Shown piece by piece: positions 10,501-18,931 of a DNA stretch of 64,000 bases (position 1 is its first letter; the number at the start of each line of letters is the position of its first letter). The DNA is from Kribbella sp. ALI-6-A (GTDB taxonomy: Bacteria > Actinomycetota > Actinomycetes > Propionibacteriales > Kribbellaceae). The position numbers were made by a program, and so were the translations under genes. The notes beneath the pieces are model-generated. The model had not been told where the DNA came from, did no database searches, and saw only the letters and a program-made list of their open reading frames with translations. The stretch spans positions 186,001 through 250,000 of the forward strand of contig NZ_MTQN01000007.1 in the NCBI RefSeq assembly GCF_001984195.1. Reading direction: 5' to 3'.

Positions 10501-11259
10501 CTACCGCGCGAGCCAGCCGCCGTCGACGGCCAGCACGTGCCCGTTCACGTAGTCCGACGCCGCCGAGGCGAGGAAAACCGCGGCGCCGACCAGGTCTTCG
10601 GGCCGGCCCCAGCGACCGGCCGGGATCCGGTCCCGGATGGCCGTCTCGCGCGTCGGGTCGGCGCGCAGGTCGGTGGTGTTGTCGGTACTGATGTAACCCG
10701 GCGCGATCGCGTTCACCTGGACGCCGGCCGAGCCCCACTCGTTGGCCAGCGCCTTCGTCAGTCCCGCGACCGCGTGCTTGCTGGCAGTGTAGGCGGGCAC
10801 GGTGATCCCGCCCTGGAAGCTGAGCAGCGAGGCGATCGTGAGGATCTTGCCCGCGCCCCGCTCGACCATCGCGGCGCCGATCGGCCGGGTCACCGCCCAG
10901 GCGGAGTTCAGGTTCACGTCGATCACGTGCTGCCAGTCGGCGGTCGCCGTCGCGGCCGCGGGTGCCCGCCGGATGGTGCCGGCGTTGTTGACCAGGATGT
11001 CGACCCGGCGTTCGCGCGCCAGGTCGGTGGCGACCGCCTCGACCGCGTCGGGGTCCGCGAAGTCCGCGGTGACGACGGTCGCCTCGCCGCCGTTCTGCTT
11101 GATCGCCTCGAGGGTGTCCTCGACCGCCGCGTCCCGGGCGAGCAGGATCAGGTCGGCGCCGGCCGCGGCGTACCCGGCGGCGATCGCGGCGCCGATGCCG
11201 CGCCGGGCCCCGGTCACCAGCGCGGTCCGGCCGCGCAGCGAGAAGGCGTCGAAGGTCAC
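10501..11259 (-). CDS. kduD: 2-dehydro-3-deoxy-D-gluconate 5-dehydrogenase (KduD), SDR family
   Basis: The 252-residue short-chain dehydrogenase shows the cofactor motif TGARRGIGAAI, NNAGTIRR, the catalytic Ser in ASLLSF, YTASK (Tyr/Lys) and the C-terminal NGHVLAVDGGWLAR. The NNAGTIRR and LLSFQGGITVPAYTASKH stretches are characteristic of KduD. The enzyme converts 2,5-diketo-3-deoxygluconate to KDG with NAD(P)H, immediately after KduI in the breakdown of unsaturated uronates from pectin or other polyuronides. The GTG start at 11259 overlaps the kduI stop (GTGA), so the two are translationally coupled. Confidence 0.92.
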   Translation of the reverse strand: MTFDAFSLRGRTALVTGARRGIGAAIAAGYAAAGADLILLARDAAVEDTLEAIKQNGGEATVVTADFADPDAVEAVATDLARERRVDILVNNAGTIRRAPAAATATADWQHVIDVNLNSAWAVTRPIGAAMVERGAGKILTIASLLSFQGGITVPAYTASKHAVAGLTKALANEWGSAGVQVNAIAPGYISTDNTTDLRADPTRETAIRDRIPAGRWGRPEDLVGAAVFLASAASDYVNGHVLAVDGGWLAR

Positions 11260-12095
11260 CGCAACTCCGTCACGTCGACGCCGTCCATGTCGGTGAACGC
11301 CTGGTTCTCACCGGCCATCGCCCAGACGAAGCTGTACGACGAGGTGCCGGCGCCGGAGTGGATCGACCAGCTCGGCGAGATGACCGCCTCGCGGTCGGCG
11401 ACCAGCAGGTGCCGGGTCTCGTCGGGCTCGCCGAGCAGGTGGACGATCCGCTCGGTCTCGGGCAGGCCGAAGTACAGGTAGCACTCGGTCCGCCGGTCGT
11501 GGGTGTGCGCGGGCATCGTGTTCCACGTGCTGCCCGGGTGCAGGGTGGTGACGCCGAGCACGATCTGGCAGCTCTGGACGCCGTTCGCGTGGATGTACTG
11601 GTCGATGGTGCGGCGGTTCGCGGTCTGCTGGTCGCCGAGCTCGAGCCGGTTGCCCTCGCCGGGCTGCACGAGCGTCGTCGGGTACGACGTGTGCGCGGCG
11701 GCGCTGAACAGGTAGAACGCGGCGTCGGCGCCCTCGAAGACGACCTCGCGCGCGCCGCGGCCGGCGTACAGGCAGGCGCCGGTGGTCAGCTCGAACGTGG
11801 TGCCGTCGACGGTCACCGTGCCGGGGCCGCCGACGTTGACGATGCCGGCCTCGCGGCGTTCGAGGAAGTACTCACTGCGCAGCTCCGGCCAGGTGCCCAG
11901 GGCGAGCGGGCCGGAGACCGGGCGGGCGCCGGCGAGCACGATCCGGTCGTGGTGAGTGAGCACCGCGGTGATCGTGTCCGGGGTGAACAGGTCGTCGACC
12001 AGGTAGTGCGCGCGGAGCGCGGCGGTGTCGAACCCGGGCACCTGGGCGGGGTGGGTGGCGTGGCGGACGTCGAGGGGCGGCTGCGGCGTATTCAC
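11256..12095 (-). CDS. kduI: 5-dehydro-4-deoxy-D-glucuronate isomerase (KduI)
   Basis: KduI is a zinc cupin that isomerises 4-deoxy-L-threo-5-hexosulose uronate to 2,5-diketo-3-deoxygluconate. With the GTG start at 12095 the protein has 279 residues, one more than the E. coli enzyme. The zinc ligands then fall at His197, His199, Glu204 (in HTHDRRTE) and His246 (in WSIHSG), exactly one above the known E. coli positions 196/198/203/245, which supports this start. The C-terminus SYSFVWAMAGENQAFTDMD is typical. An upstream in-frame ATG at 12122 would put the start inside the proposed operator, so I reject it. Translation may be nearly leaderless. Confidence 0.94.
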   Translation of the reverse strand: MNTPQPPLDVRHATHPAQVPGFDTAALRAHYLVDDLFTPDTITAVLTHHDRIVLAGARPVSGPLALGTWPELRSEYFLERREAGIVNVGGPGTVTVDGTTFELTTGACLYAGRGAREVVFEGADAAFYLFSAAAHTSYPTTLVQPGEGNRLELGDQQTANRRTIDQYIHANGVQSCQIVLGVTTLHPGSTWNTMPAHTHDRRTECYLYFGLPETERIVHLLGEPDETRHLLVADREAVISPSWSIHSGAGTSSYSFVWAMAGENQAFTDMDGVDVTELR

Positions 12096-12103
12096 AGACC
12101 TAG

Positions 12104-12120
12104 GTTCTACTGGATGGAAC
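12104..12120. promoter_or_regulatory. Palindromic operator 1 (GTTC-N9-GAAC), kduI side
   Basis: GTTC at 12104-12107 and GAAC at 12117-12120 form an inverted repeat with a 9-bp spacer, ending 9 bp upstream of the kduI GTG. On the minus strand TTGACA (12130-12125) precedes it and TAGAAC overlaps it (15-bp spacing), so a bound repressor would block the kduI promoter. The second copy at 12191 shares the same architecture. Binding by the adjacent IclR protein is inferred. Confidence 0.6.
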
Positions 12121-12190
12121 ATCCTGTCAATCGCTGCTGATGTCGGCGGCGGATTTGCCAGAAAAAAAGGGGGATTGGCGAGTCGCCGTT

Positions 12191-12211
12191 TGGTTCTGTT
12201 AGGCGGAACCA
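12191..12211. promoter_or_regulatory. Palindromic operator 2 (TGGTTC-N9-GAACCA)
   Basis: TGGTTC at 12191-12196 and GAACCA at 12206-12211 form perfect 6-bp arms around a 9-bp spacer. It lies 35 bp upstream of the ABC-operon -35 element and about 85 bp from operator 1, centre to centre. The shared GTTC-N9-GAAC core of the two sites in one divergent region argues for a common regulator, most simply the IclR protein encoded at 9683-10447. Confidence 0.6.
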
Positions 12212-12246
12212 AGTGTCGTCCAGCAGAACATCGGGCCGTCGAGGCC

Positions 12247-12275
12247 TTGACCGCCCTAGTTCGCTGTTCTAGCGT
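12247..12275 (+). promoter_or_regulatory. Predicted housekeeping-type promoter of the CUT1 ABC operon
   Basis: TTGACC (12247-12252), a 17-bp spacer and TAGCGT (12270-12275) make a good group-1 sigma promoter reading toward the binding-protein gene at 12364. The predicted untranslated leader is about 80 nt. The small inverted repeat CGCT/AGCG overlaps the -10 region. Confidence 0.55.
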
Positions 12276-12363
12276 CCTGGGCATCGAGTTCGCGGTCCCG
12301 CCGTCGAATGCGGCATCGCGAGCAGCACACATCCCCTCGGCCAGGTGAACTGGAGGCGCTGAC

Positions 12364-13725
12364 GTGTCGTCATCAACAGCCAAGGTGCTGTCGCGAAGAT
12401 CGCTGTTGCGTGGTCTCGGCGTGGCCGGCGCCGGCGTCGGACTCGGGAGCCTGTCTGCCGGGTGTGGCCGATCCGCCTCCGGGACGGCGGCGATGGAGCT
12501 GCCGCCGGTGACAGGGGCGTACGACGGTCCGCCGGTGACGCTCCGGTTCTGGAACGGACTGACCGGTGGTGACGGGCCTTTCATGCGCAAGTTGCTGGCC
12601 CGCTTCCAGGATCTGAACCCGAACGTGACGATCCAGATGTACGCGATCCCGTGGTCGAACTTCTACCAGAAGTTCCCGGCGTCGGTGGCGAGCGGGCTGG
12701 CGCCGGACTTCGCACTGATGCACAACTTCCAGGTCGCGACCAACGCCGCCCGCGGAGTGATCATGCCGGTCGACGGTCTGGTCGACGCGGTCGGCCTGAG
12801 TGAGCAGGAGTATCCGGCAACGGTCTGGCAGTCCGGCGTGTACCAGAACCGCCGCTACTCGATCCCGCTGGACATCTGGCCGGACAGTCTCTTTTACAAC
12901 CGCAGGGTGCTGGCCAAGGCCGGGCTCGACCCGGACCAGCCGCCGCAGGACGCCGCGTCGTACCAGGCGGCGCTGGAAACGCTGCGCAGCAAGGGCATCG
13001 CGGGTCACTGGCTGGCGTCCGTCGACCCGCAAGGCGTCGGCCGGCCGTTCGACTCCCTGCTCTGGCAGCACGGTGGCACGCACTACGACGCCGACGGCAC
13101 GACGGCGTACTTCACCTCGGCGGAGGCGACGGCCGCGCTCAAGTGGCAGGTGTCGCTGCTGGAGCAGGGGTTCAGTCCGCGCAACGCCAGCGGCGGCGAT
13201 GCGAACGTCGCCTTCAAGAACGACAAGAACGCCTTCCTGTGGGGTGGGCCAGGGGCCCTGATCAACGACCTGTCCAAGGTGAAAAACCTGGACTGGGGCG
13301 TCGCGCCGCTGCCCAAGATCGGTCCGCAGCGCGCAGCCTTCGCCGGCTCGCACCAGTTCGTGATCGCCCGGCAGAAGGACTTCGACCCCGACCGCGTGGC
13401 CGCGTCCGTGGCCTTCATCAGCTGGCTGACCCGCAACGCGGCCGGCTGGGCCGAGGCCGGGCCGATCCCGGCGCGCCGTTCGGTGCAGCAGTCCGGCGAC
13501 TTCCAGAAGCTGGTGCCGCAGGCAAAGGTCGCGCGCGGTGTCGACTTCATCAAGTTCTATCCCCTGATCCCGGGCATCGCCGACGTCCAGCTCACGATCC
13601 TGTACCCGGCCGTCTCCGACGTCCTGCTGCAGAACAGCAGTCCCGAGCGCGCGATGGAGGCCGCCGTCGCCCAGGCGAGCGAGTTGCTGCAGGAAAATCG
13701 GCAGAAGTACGAAGGGAGCCGGTGA
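12364..13725 (+). CDS. Extracellular solute-binding lipoprotein, CUT1 sugar ABC transporter
   Basis: The 453-residue family-1 solute-binding protein has a twin-arginine signal (SRRSLLRGLGVAGAG) and a lipobox ending LSAGC at about residue 36, so it is probably a Tat-exported lipoprotein. The mature part begins near VTLRFWNGLTGGDGPFMRK, typical of CUT1 binding proteins. The GTG start has TGGAGG about 9 bp upstream. Two permeases follow without gap. Because kduI/kduD lie opposite, the ligand is probably an oligo-uronide or related sugar acid; this is inference. Confidence 0.9.
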   Translation: MSSSTAKVLSRRSLLRGLGVAGAGVGLGSLSAGCGRSASGTAAMELPPVTGAYDGPPVTLRFWNGLTGGDGPFMRKLLARFQDLNPNVTIQMYAIPWSNFYQKFPASVASGLAPDFALMHNFQVATNAARGVIMPVDGLVDAVGLSEQEYPATVWQSGVYQNRRYSIPLDIWPDSLFYNRRVLAKAGLDPDQPPQDAASYQAALETLRSKGIAGHWLASVDPQGVGRPFDSLLWQHGGTHYDADGTTAYFTSAEATAALKWQVSLLEQGFSPRNASGGDANVAFKNDKNAFLWGGPGALINDLSKVKNLDWGVAPLPKIGPQRAAFAGSHQFVIARQKDFDPDRVAASVAFISWLTRNAAGWAEAGPIPARRSVQQSGDFQKLVPQAKVARGVDFIKFYPLIPGIADVQLTILYPAVSDVLLQNSSPERAMEAAVAQASELLQENRQKYEGSR

Positions 13726-14684
13726 TGGCCACGGAAACACTGGTCGACCGGCGCTCGCGCCGCGCGCCCGGGACCGTTGAGGTACCTCGAGGCGCGGGCG
13801 TGCGCCCAGGGCGGTTCACGCCGTACCTGTTCCTGGCGCCGTTCCTGCTCGTCTTCGGCGTCTTCGTACTCGCGCCGGCGGTCTACGGTCTGTGGATCAG
13901 TCTGCACAACTGGGACTTCTTCTTGCCCACGCGACCCTGGGTCGGGTTGACGAACTACCTCAACCTGTTCGACTCGGACAACCTGTTGGCCGAGCAGTTC
14001 TGGGAGAGCATGCTTGCCACCGGCAAGTTCGTGCTCTTCTCGGTGCCGCTGCTGGTGGTGCTGCCGCTGGGCCTGGCCATGCTGCTGAACCGGAACTTCC
14101 GCGGCCGAACGGCGTTCCGCGCGATCTACTTCGCGCCGTACGTGCTCGGCGTCAGCGTGATCGGACTGCTGTGGCAGTTCCTGCTCAGCTCGAACGTCGG
14201 ACTGGTCAACTACTACCTGTCCAAGGTCGGACTCGACGAGGCGATTCCCTGGCTGACCGCCTTGCCGTGGGTGTGGATCTCACTGGTCGGCGTCACCGTC
14301 TGGTGGACGATGGGCTTCAACTCGGTCGTGTACCTGGCCGGTCTGCAGGGCATCGACACCGCGCTGTACGACGCGGCGAAGGTCGACGGTGCGAGCCGCT
14401 GGCGTGAGTTCGTCCACGTCACGTTGCCGGGATTGCGTCCCGTGCTGCTCTTCGTCGTCACGATGACCATCCTCGCCTCGGCCAACATGTTCGGGCAGTC
14501 CTACCTGCTGACCGCCGGCAATCCGTCCAACGAGACCCGGACGGCGATCATGTTCATCGCCCAGGTCGGCCTGGAGCAGTTCAGGATCGGGAGCGCCGCG
14601 GCGATGAGCTACCTCCTCGCCCTCCTGCTGATCGTCATCAGCGCGGCCAACTTCGTGTTCTTCCGTAGCAAAGAAGGGGATTGA
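13725..14684 (+). CDS. CUT1 ABC transporter permease (MalF-type)
   Basis: The 319-residue inner-membrane protein has six predicted membrane segments and the EAA loop YDAAKVDGASRWREFVHVTL, which docks the ATPase. ATG 13725 overlaps the binding-protein stop by one base (TGATG), with AGGGAGCC upstream as ribosome-binding site. The N-terminal 25 residues are basic and probably cytoplasmic. It forms a heterodimer with the next gene product. Confidence 0.93.
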   Translation: MATETLVDRRSRRAPGTVEVPRGAGVRPGRFTPYLFLAPFLLVFGVFVLAPAVYGLWISLHNWDFFLPTRPWVGLTNYLNLFDSDNLLAEQFWESMLATGKFVLFSVPLLVVLPLGLAMLLNRNFRGRTAFRAIYFAPYVLGVSVIGLLWQFLLSSNVGLVNYYLSKVGLDEAIPWLTALPWVWISLVGVTVWWTMGFNSVVYLAGLQGIDTALYDAAKVDGASRWREFVHVTLPGLRPVLLFVVTMTILASANMFGQSYLLTAGNPSNETRTAIMFIAQVGLEQFRIGSAAAMSYLLALLLIVISAANFVFFRSKEGD

Positions 14685-14686
14685 CG

Positions 14687-15547
14687 ATGGCCACGATCGT
14701 GACCGCCGGCCGGCGGCCGGGCCAGGGGGTGGCGGCGAACCTGCTGCTCTACGCCCTGCTGCTGATCCTCTCGGTGATTTTCATCGCCCCGCTGCTGTGG
14801 ATGCTGTCGACGTCGTTCAAGACCACCGAGGGCGCGACCGCGCTGCCGCCGCAGTGGATCCCGGAGGAGTTCTCGGCCGAGGGCTACACCTCGCTGTTCG
14901 CCGACGCCCAGGCGCCGGTACTGCGCTGGCTGTTCAACAGCGTCGTCGTCGCCGTGGCGCACACCGTGCTGGTTCTGGTGACCGCGGCGGCCGCGGCGTA
15001 CCCGCTGGCCCGGATGCGGTTCCGGGGCAAGAACACGATCTTCGCGCTGATCGTGGCGACCCTGTTCGTGCCCGGCTTCGTCTTCCTCATGCCCAACTAC
15101 CTGATCGTCGAGAGTCTGGGCTGGCTGGACAGCAAGTGGGCGCTGATCGTGCCCGGCGCGGCCAGTGCCTTCGGCGTCTTCTTCCTGCGGCAGTTCTTCG
15201 TGTCCATCCCGGTCGAACTGGAGGAAGCCGGGCTGATCGACGGCGCCAACCGGTTCCAGATCTTCGTCCGGATCGTGCTGCCGCTGGCGAAAGCTCCACT
15301 GGCTACCCTGGCGATCCTCAGCCTGCTCGGTAGCTGGAACGACTTCCTCTGGCCGCTCTACGTGCTCTTCAACCCCGAGAACCTCACCCTGCCGGCCGGC
15401 CTCGCGACGCTGAAGGGCGCGTACGCCACCGACTATCCCGCGATCATGGCGGGAGCAGCCCTGGCCAGCGTCCCGGTGCTGATCGCGTTCGCGCTGGTCC
15501 AGCGCTACGTGATCGCCGGCGTCGCCCGATCCGGACTGAAGGGCTGA
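14687..15547 (+). CDS. CUT1 ABC transporter permease (MalG-type)
   Basis: The 286-residue permease has six predicted membrane segments and the EAA motif EEAGLIDGANRFQIFVRIVL. ATG 14687 has GAAGGGGA 6-8 bp upstream and lies just after the stop of the preceding gene; a TTG at 14681 would overlap that stop and is less likely. No ATPase gene follows, so the importer probably uses a shared MsiK-type ATPase encoded elsewhere, as is common for actinobacterial CUT1 systems. Confidence 0.93.
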   Translation: MATIVTAGRRPGQGVAANLLLYALLLILSVIFIAPLLWMLSTSFKTTEGATALPPQWIPEEFSAEGYTSLFADAQAPVLRWLFNSVVVAVAHTVLVLVTAAAAAYPLARMRFRGKNTIFALIVATLFVPGFVFLMPNYLIVESLGWLDSKWALIVPGAASAFGVFFLRQFFVSIPVELEEAGLIDGANRFQIFVRIVLPLAKAPLATLAILSLLGSWNDFLWPLYVLFNPENLTLPAGLATLKGAYATDYPAIMAGAALASVPVLIAFALVQRYVIAGVARSGLKG

Positions 15548-15603
15548 CCCTGTCAGGGTCCGTGCCGTCCGACCGCACACCTCACCACCGAACGGGAGTT
15601 CCC

Positions 15604-16698
15604 ATGTCCTTGGACCGCCATTTCGTCACCGCCGTCGAGAGATCGACGATCACCAGCCAGTACCCGCGGACCGTCGGCCGCAACGCGCGGCTGGGCAGTC
15701 ACGGCAGCGGTGGCGACGCGGAAATCGTGATTCTGCGGACCGACACCGGCAAGGCCGGCTGGGGGCTCGTCGCCGGGGCCCTGCCCGCCGAGGACCAGGT
15801 CGTCGGGCGGTCCGTGCTCGACCTGATCGACCCGGCGACCGGCGTACGGGACGAGGCGCTGGTTGGGCTGGACTTCGCGCTGCACGATCTCGTCGGGCAG
15901 ATCGAGGACCAGCCGGTGTACGCGATCCTGGGCGCGCGGGGGCAGCGGACGATCAGCTGCTACGACGGCGCGATCTACTTCGCCGACCTTGACCCGGACG
16001 ACGACCCGCGCGGCGTACCGGCGGTGCTGGCCGACTGCGCGGCCGACGACGCGGCCGGGTACCGCGCGTTCAAGCTGAAGATCGGCCGCGGCAACCGCTG
16101 GATGGAACGCGCCGCGGGGGATGCCAGGGACATCGAGGTCACGCGCGCCGTCCGGGAGGCCTACCCCGACCACCGCATCCTGGTCGACGCCAACGACGGC
16201 TACGACTGCGACGGCTTCATCGCGTACCTGGAGGCTGTCGCCGATGTCGGCCTGTACTGGGTGGAGGAGCCGTTCCTCGACGACGCGGCCGATCTCGCCC
16301 GGCTCCGTGCGCATCTCAGCGACACCGGGTCGACGACACTGATCGCCGAGGGCGAAAGCAATCCCGAACTCGACACCCTGCTCAAGATCACCGGAAACGG
16401 TGACATCGACGTCCTGCTGATGGACGTCGTGTCCTTCGGACTGACCAGCTGGCGAGCGGTGATGCCGAAAGTCGCCGAGCTGGGGGCTCATGCCTCCCCG
16501 CACGCCTGGGGCCTGCCACTCAAGACCCTGTACGCCGCGCAGCTGGCGGCCGGGCTCGGCCGGGTGAACACGGTCGAAGGAGTTCCCGGCCAGACGGTCG
16601 GGGCCGACACCAGTGCCTACCTGTGGCGCGACGGAGAACTCACCGTGCCCGATCGCCCGGGATTCGGAATCCCGCTCGAGGAGCTCACTGGCCGGTGA
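15604..16698 (+). CDS. Enolase-superfamily (mandelate racemase/sugar-acid dehydratase) enzyme
   Basis: The 364-residue MR/MLE-family enzyme has the complete MR-type active site: Lys157-x-Lys159 (FKLKIG), metal ligands Asp195 (VDAND), Glu221 or Glu222 (WVEEPF) and Glu249 (AEGE), the dyad Asp274 (LMDVV) and His300 (SPHAWG), and Glu325 (TVEG). Such enzymes remove the alpha-proton of a carboxylate, usually dehydrating sugar acids to 2-keto-3-deoxy acids. In this operon a KDG-forming dehydratase or a sugar-lactone isomerase is likely; the exact substrate cannot be read from sequence. ATG 15604 follows ACGGGAG. Confidence 0.85.
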   Translation: MSLDRHFVTAVERSTITSQYPRTVGRNARLGSHGSGGDAEIVILRTDTGKAGWGLVAGALPAEDQVVGRSVLDLIDPATGVRDEALVGLDFALHDLVGQIEDQPVYAILGARGQRTISCYDGAIYFADLDPDDDPRGVPAVLADCAADDAAGYRAFKLKIGRGNRWMERAAGDARDIEVTRAVREAYPDHRILVDANDGYDCDGFIAYLEAVADVGLYWVEEPFLDDAADLARLRAHLSDTGSTTLIAEGESNPELDTLLKITGNGDIDVLLMDVVSFGLTSWRAVMPKVAELGAHASPHAWGLPLKTLYAAQLAAGLGRVNTVEGVPGQTVGADTSAYLWRDGELTVPDRPGFGIPLEELTGR

Positions 16699-16754
16699 CC
16701 CGGCCGGCCCTTCGGATAACGTTTCCCGTCACCCAACGAACGGAGTCGCCCAGA

Positions 16755-16940
16755 ATGCCCAACATCACCGTCGAACTGCTGTCCGGCCGCACCCTCGACC
16801 AGCGCCGCGAGTTCGTCGCCGCCGTCACCGACTCGGCGGTCTCCATCCTCGGCGCCAAGCGCGAGGCGGTCCGCATCGTGTTCACCGAGATCGAGAAGTC
16901 CGACGTCGCCAACGGCGGCGTCCTGGTCTCCGACTCCTGA
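16755..16940 (+). CDS. 4-oxalocrotonate tautomerase-family small enzyme
   Basis: The 61-residue protein begins Met-Pro (MPNITVELL), exposing the catalytic N-terminal Pro after Met removal, and continues LSGRTLDQRREFVAAVTDSA in the 4-OT pattern, with an Arg-containing segment near 38-42. Family members tautomerise 2-hydroxydienoates or dehalogenate acids. As the last gene of the ABC-dehydratase cluster it may act on an enol/keto intermediate of the dehydratase, which is inference. GGAG lies about 10 bp upstream of the ATG. A strong terminator follows. Confidence 0.82.
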   Translation: MPNITVELLSGRTLDQRREFVAAVTDSAVSILGAKREAVRIVFTEIEKSDVANGGVLVSDS

Positions 16941-16975
16941 TCCCGGGCAGCCGCCCTGAGCCCGGCTGCCCCCGG

Positions 16976-17022
16976 CGGCCCGGGGTCCCCTCCCGCCCAG
17001 GGGACCCGGGCCGTTTCTTCTT
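16976..17022 (+). terminator. Rho-independent terminator of the uronate ABC operon
   Basis: A GC-rich stem of about 15 bp (left arm 16976-16991, right arm 16999-17013, one bulged G, loop CCCGCCC) is followed by TTTCTTCTT. A second hairpin (GGGCAGCC at 16945-16952 and GGCTGCCC at 16964-16971) precedes it, directly after the tautomerase stop. Confidence 0.85.
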
Positions 17023-17047
17023 GTCCTGGGCCGGATGCTGGAATTGA

Positions 17048-18109
<1,062 letters not shown>

Positions 18110-18125
18110 TGTCATCACGAGCGGC

Positions 18126-18163
18126 AGCCCCGCCCCCGTCGTACGGCGGGGGCGGGGCTGTTT
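18126..18163. terminator. Perfect 13-bp hairpin terminator between asd and the small convergent gene
   Basis: AGCCCCGCCCCCG (18126-18138) pairs perfectly with CGGGGGCGGGGCT (18147-18159), followed by GTTT on the plus strand. It can serve asd and, as a symmetrical structure, the minus-strand gene ending at 18203. Confidence 0.8.
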
Positions 18164-18202
18164 GCACCGGGCAATGCACGTGCATGGACCGCCCGGTGCG
18201 GT

Positions 18203-18412
18203 CTAGGCGGGGCTTTCCCGGCCGTCGTCGTCGGAGCGGAGCTGGGTCAGGCGCTCCACGAAAGCGCGGTCGTGGGTGAACAGGCGGGTCGTCGTACCCT
18301 CGAGCAGCGGGGCGTCCCACAGCACCTGGACCTCGGTGCCGAACACCGCCGCGACCGTGCCGCGGCCGTAGTCGCTGGAGCTCACCCGCTGTCCTTCGAC
18401 GATCTCCGCCAT
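18203..18412 (-). CDS. Small hypothetical protein (69 aa)
   Basis: The 69-residue protein is not recognised. It begins MAEIVEGQRVSSSDYGRGTV and contains an Asp/Arg-rich C-terminus. The GxxVxxxxYGxGTV start resembles small SH3/KOW-like or DUF3553-type domains, but the match is by eye only. Coding potential is supported by actinobacterial third-position GC and by its isolation between a terminator and a promoter-like intergenic stretch. It is divergent from the XRE regulator. Confidence 0.5.
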   Translation of the reverse strand: MAEIVEGQRVSSSDYGRGTVAAVFGTEVQVLWDAPLLEGTTTRLFTHDRAFVERLTQLRSDDDGRESPA

Positions 18413-18516
18413 CAGCTCCCCGTCGGATTTTCTGACCTAACGACCGGAAAACTAACACAGTGCCCTAACTTGAACCGGTGTGCTCGATTACCTTGCGTGT
18501 TGCTCGGAATTAGGGT

Positions 18517-18810
18517 ATGACGCCAGGCTCTCACTCATGCAGACTGCGGACCGTGAAGCCGGAGGAGCTGGACGCCCTGATCGCGGGCAACGTGCGGGCC
18601 GCTCGCGCCCGGCTCCGGTTGCGCCAGGAGGACCTCGCCGACGAGATCGGCTGGTCCCGTCCCACGGTGTCCTCGCTCGAGGCCGGCACGCGCCGAATCA
18701 CCGTGGCCGACGCGGTCGCGCTCTGTTCGGCGCTGAAGCTCACGCTGCCGGAGCTGCTGCGAGGAGCACCCTCCGAGGTCTTCGAAGCACTGGGAGTCAC
18801 GCCCGCCTGA
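18517..18810 (+). CDS. XRE-family helix-turn-helix regulator (small)
   Basis: The protein has 97 residues from ATG 18517, or 85 from GTG 18553 (VKPEELDALI). It is essentially one Cro/CI-type domain: VRAARARLRLRQEDLADEIG, then WSRPTVSSLEAGTRRITVADAV as recognition helix and helix 4. No effector or peptidase domain is attached. The 104-bp divergent region toward the gene at 18412 is relatively AT-rich (CTAAC repeats), fitting an autoregulated promoter. Targets are unknown; the start is uncertain. Confidence 0.8.
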   Translation: MTPGSHSCRLRTVKPEELDALIAGNVRAARARLRLRQEDLADEIGWSRPTVSSLEAGTRRITVADAVALCSALKLTLPELLRGAPSEVFEALGVTPA

Positions 18811-18931
18811 TCGTTGTGCACCCGGCGTTGCGGAAACGTGATCGAGATGGTGCGGGCGGGCAGGCGAGCGCCATGGTCACCGTGCGCCGGAGCTATTACT
18901 CTCCGGTTTACCTGACCCATGGGAGGCCAGA

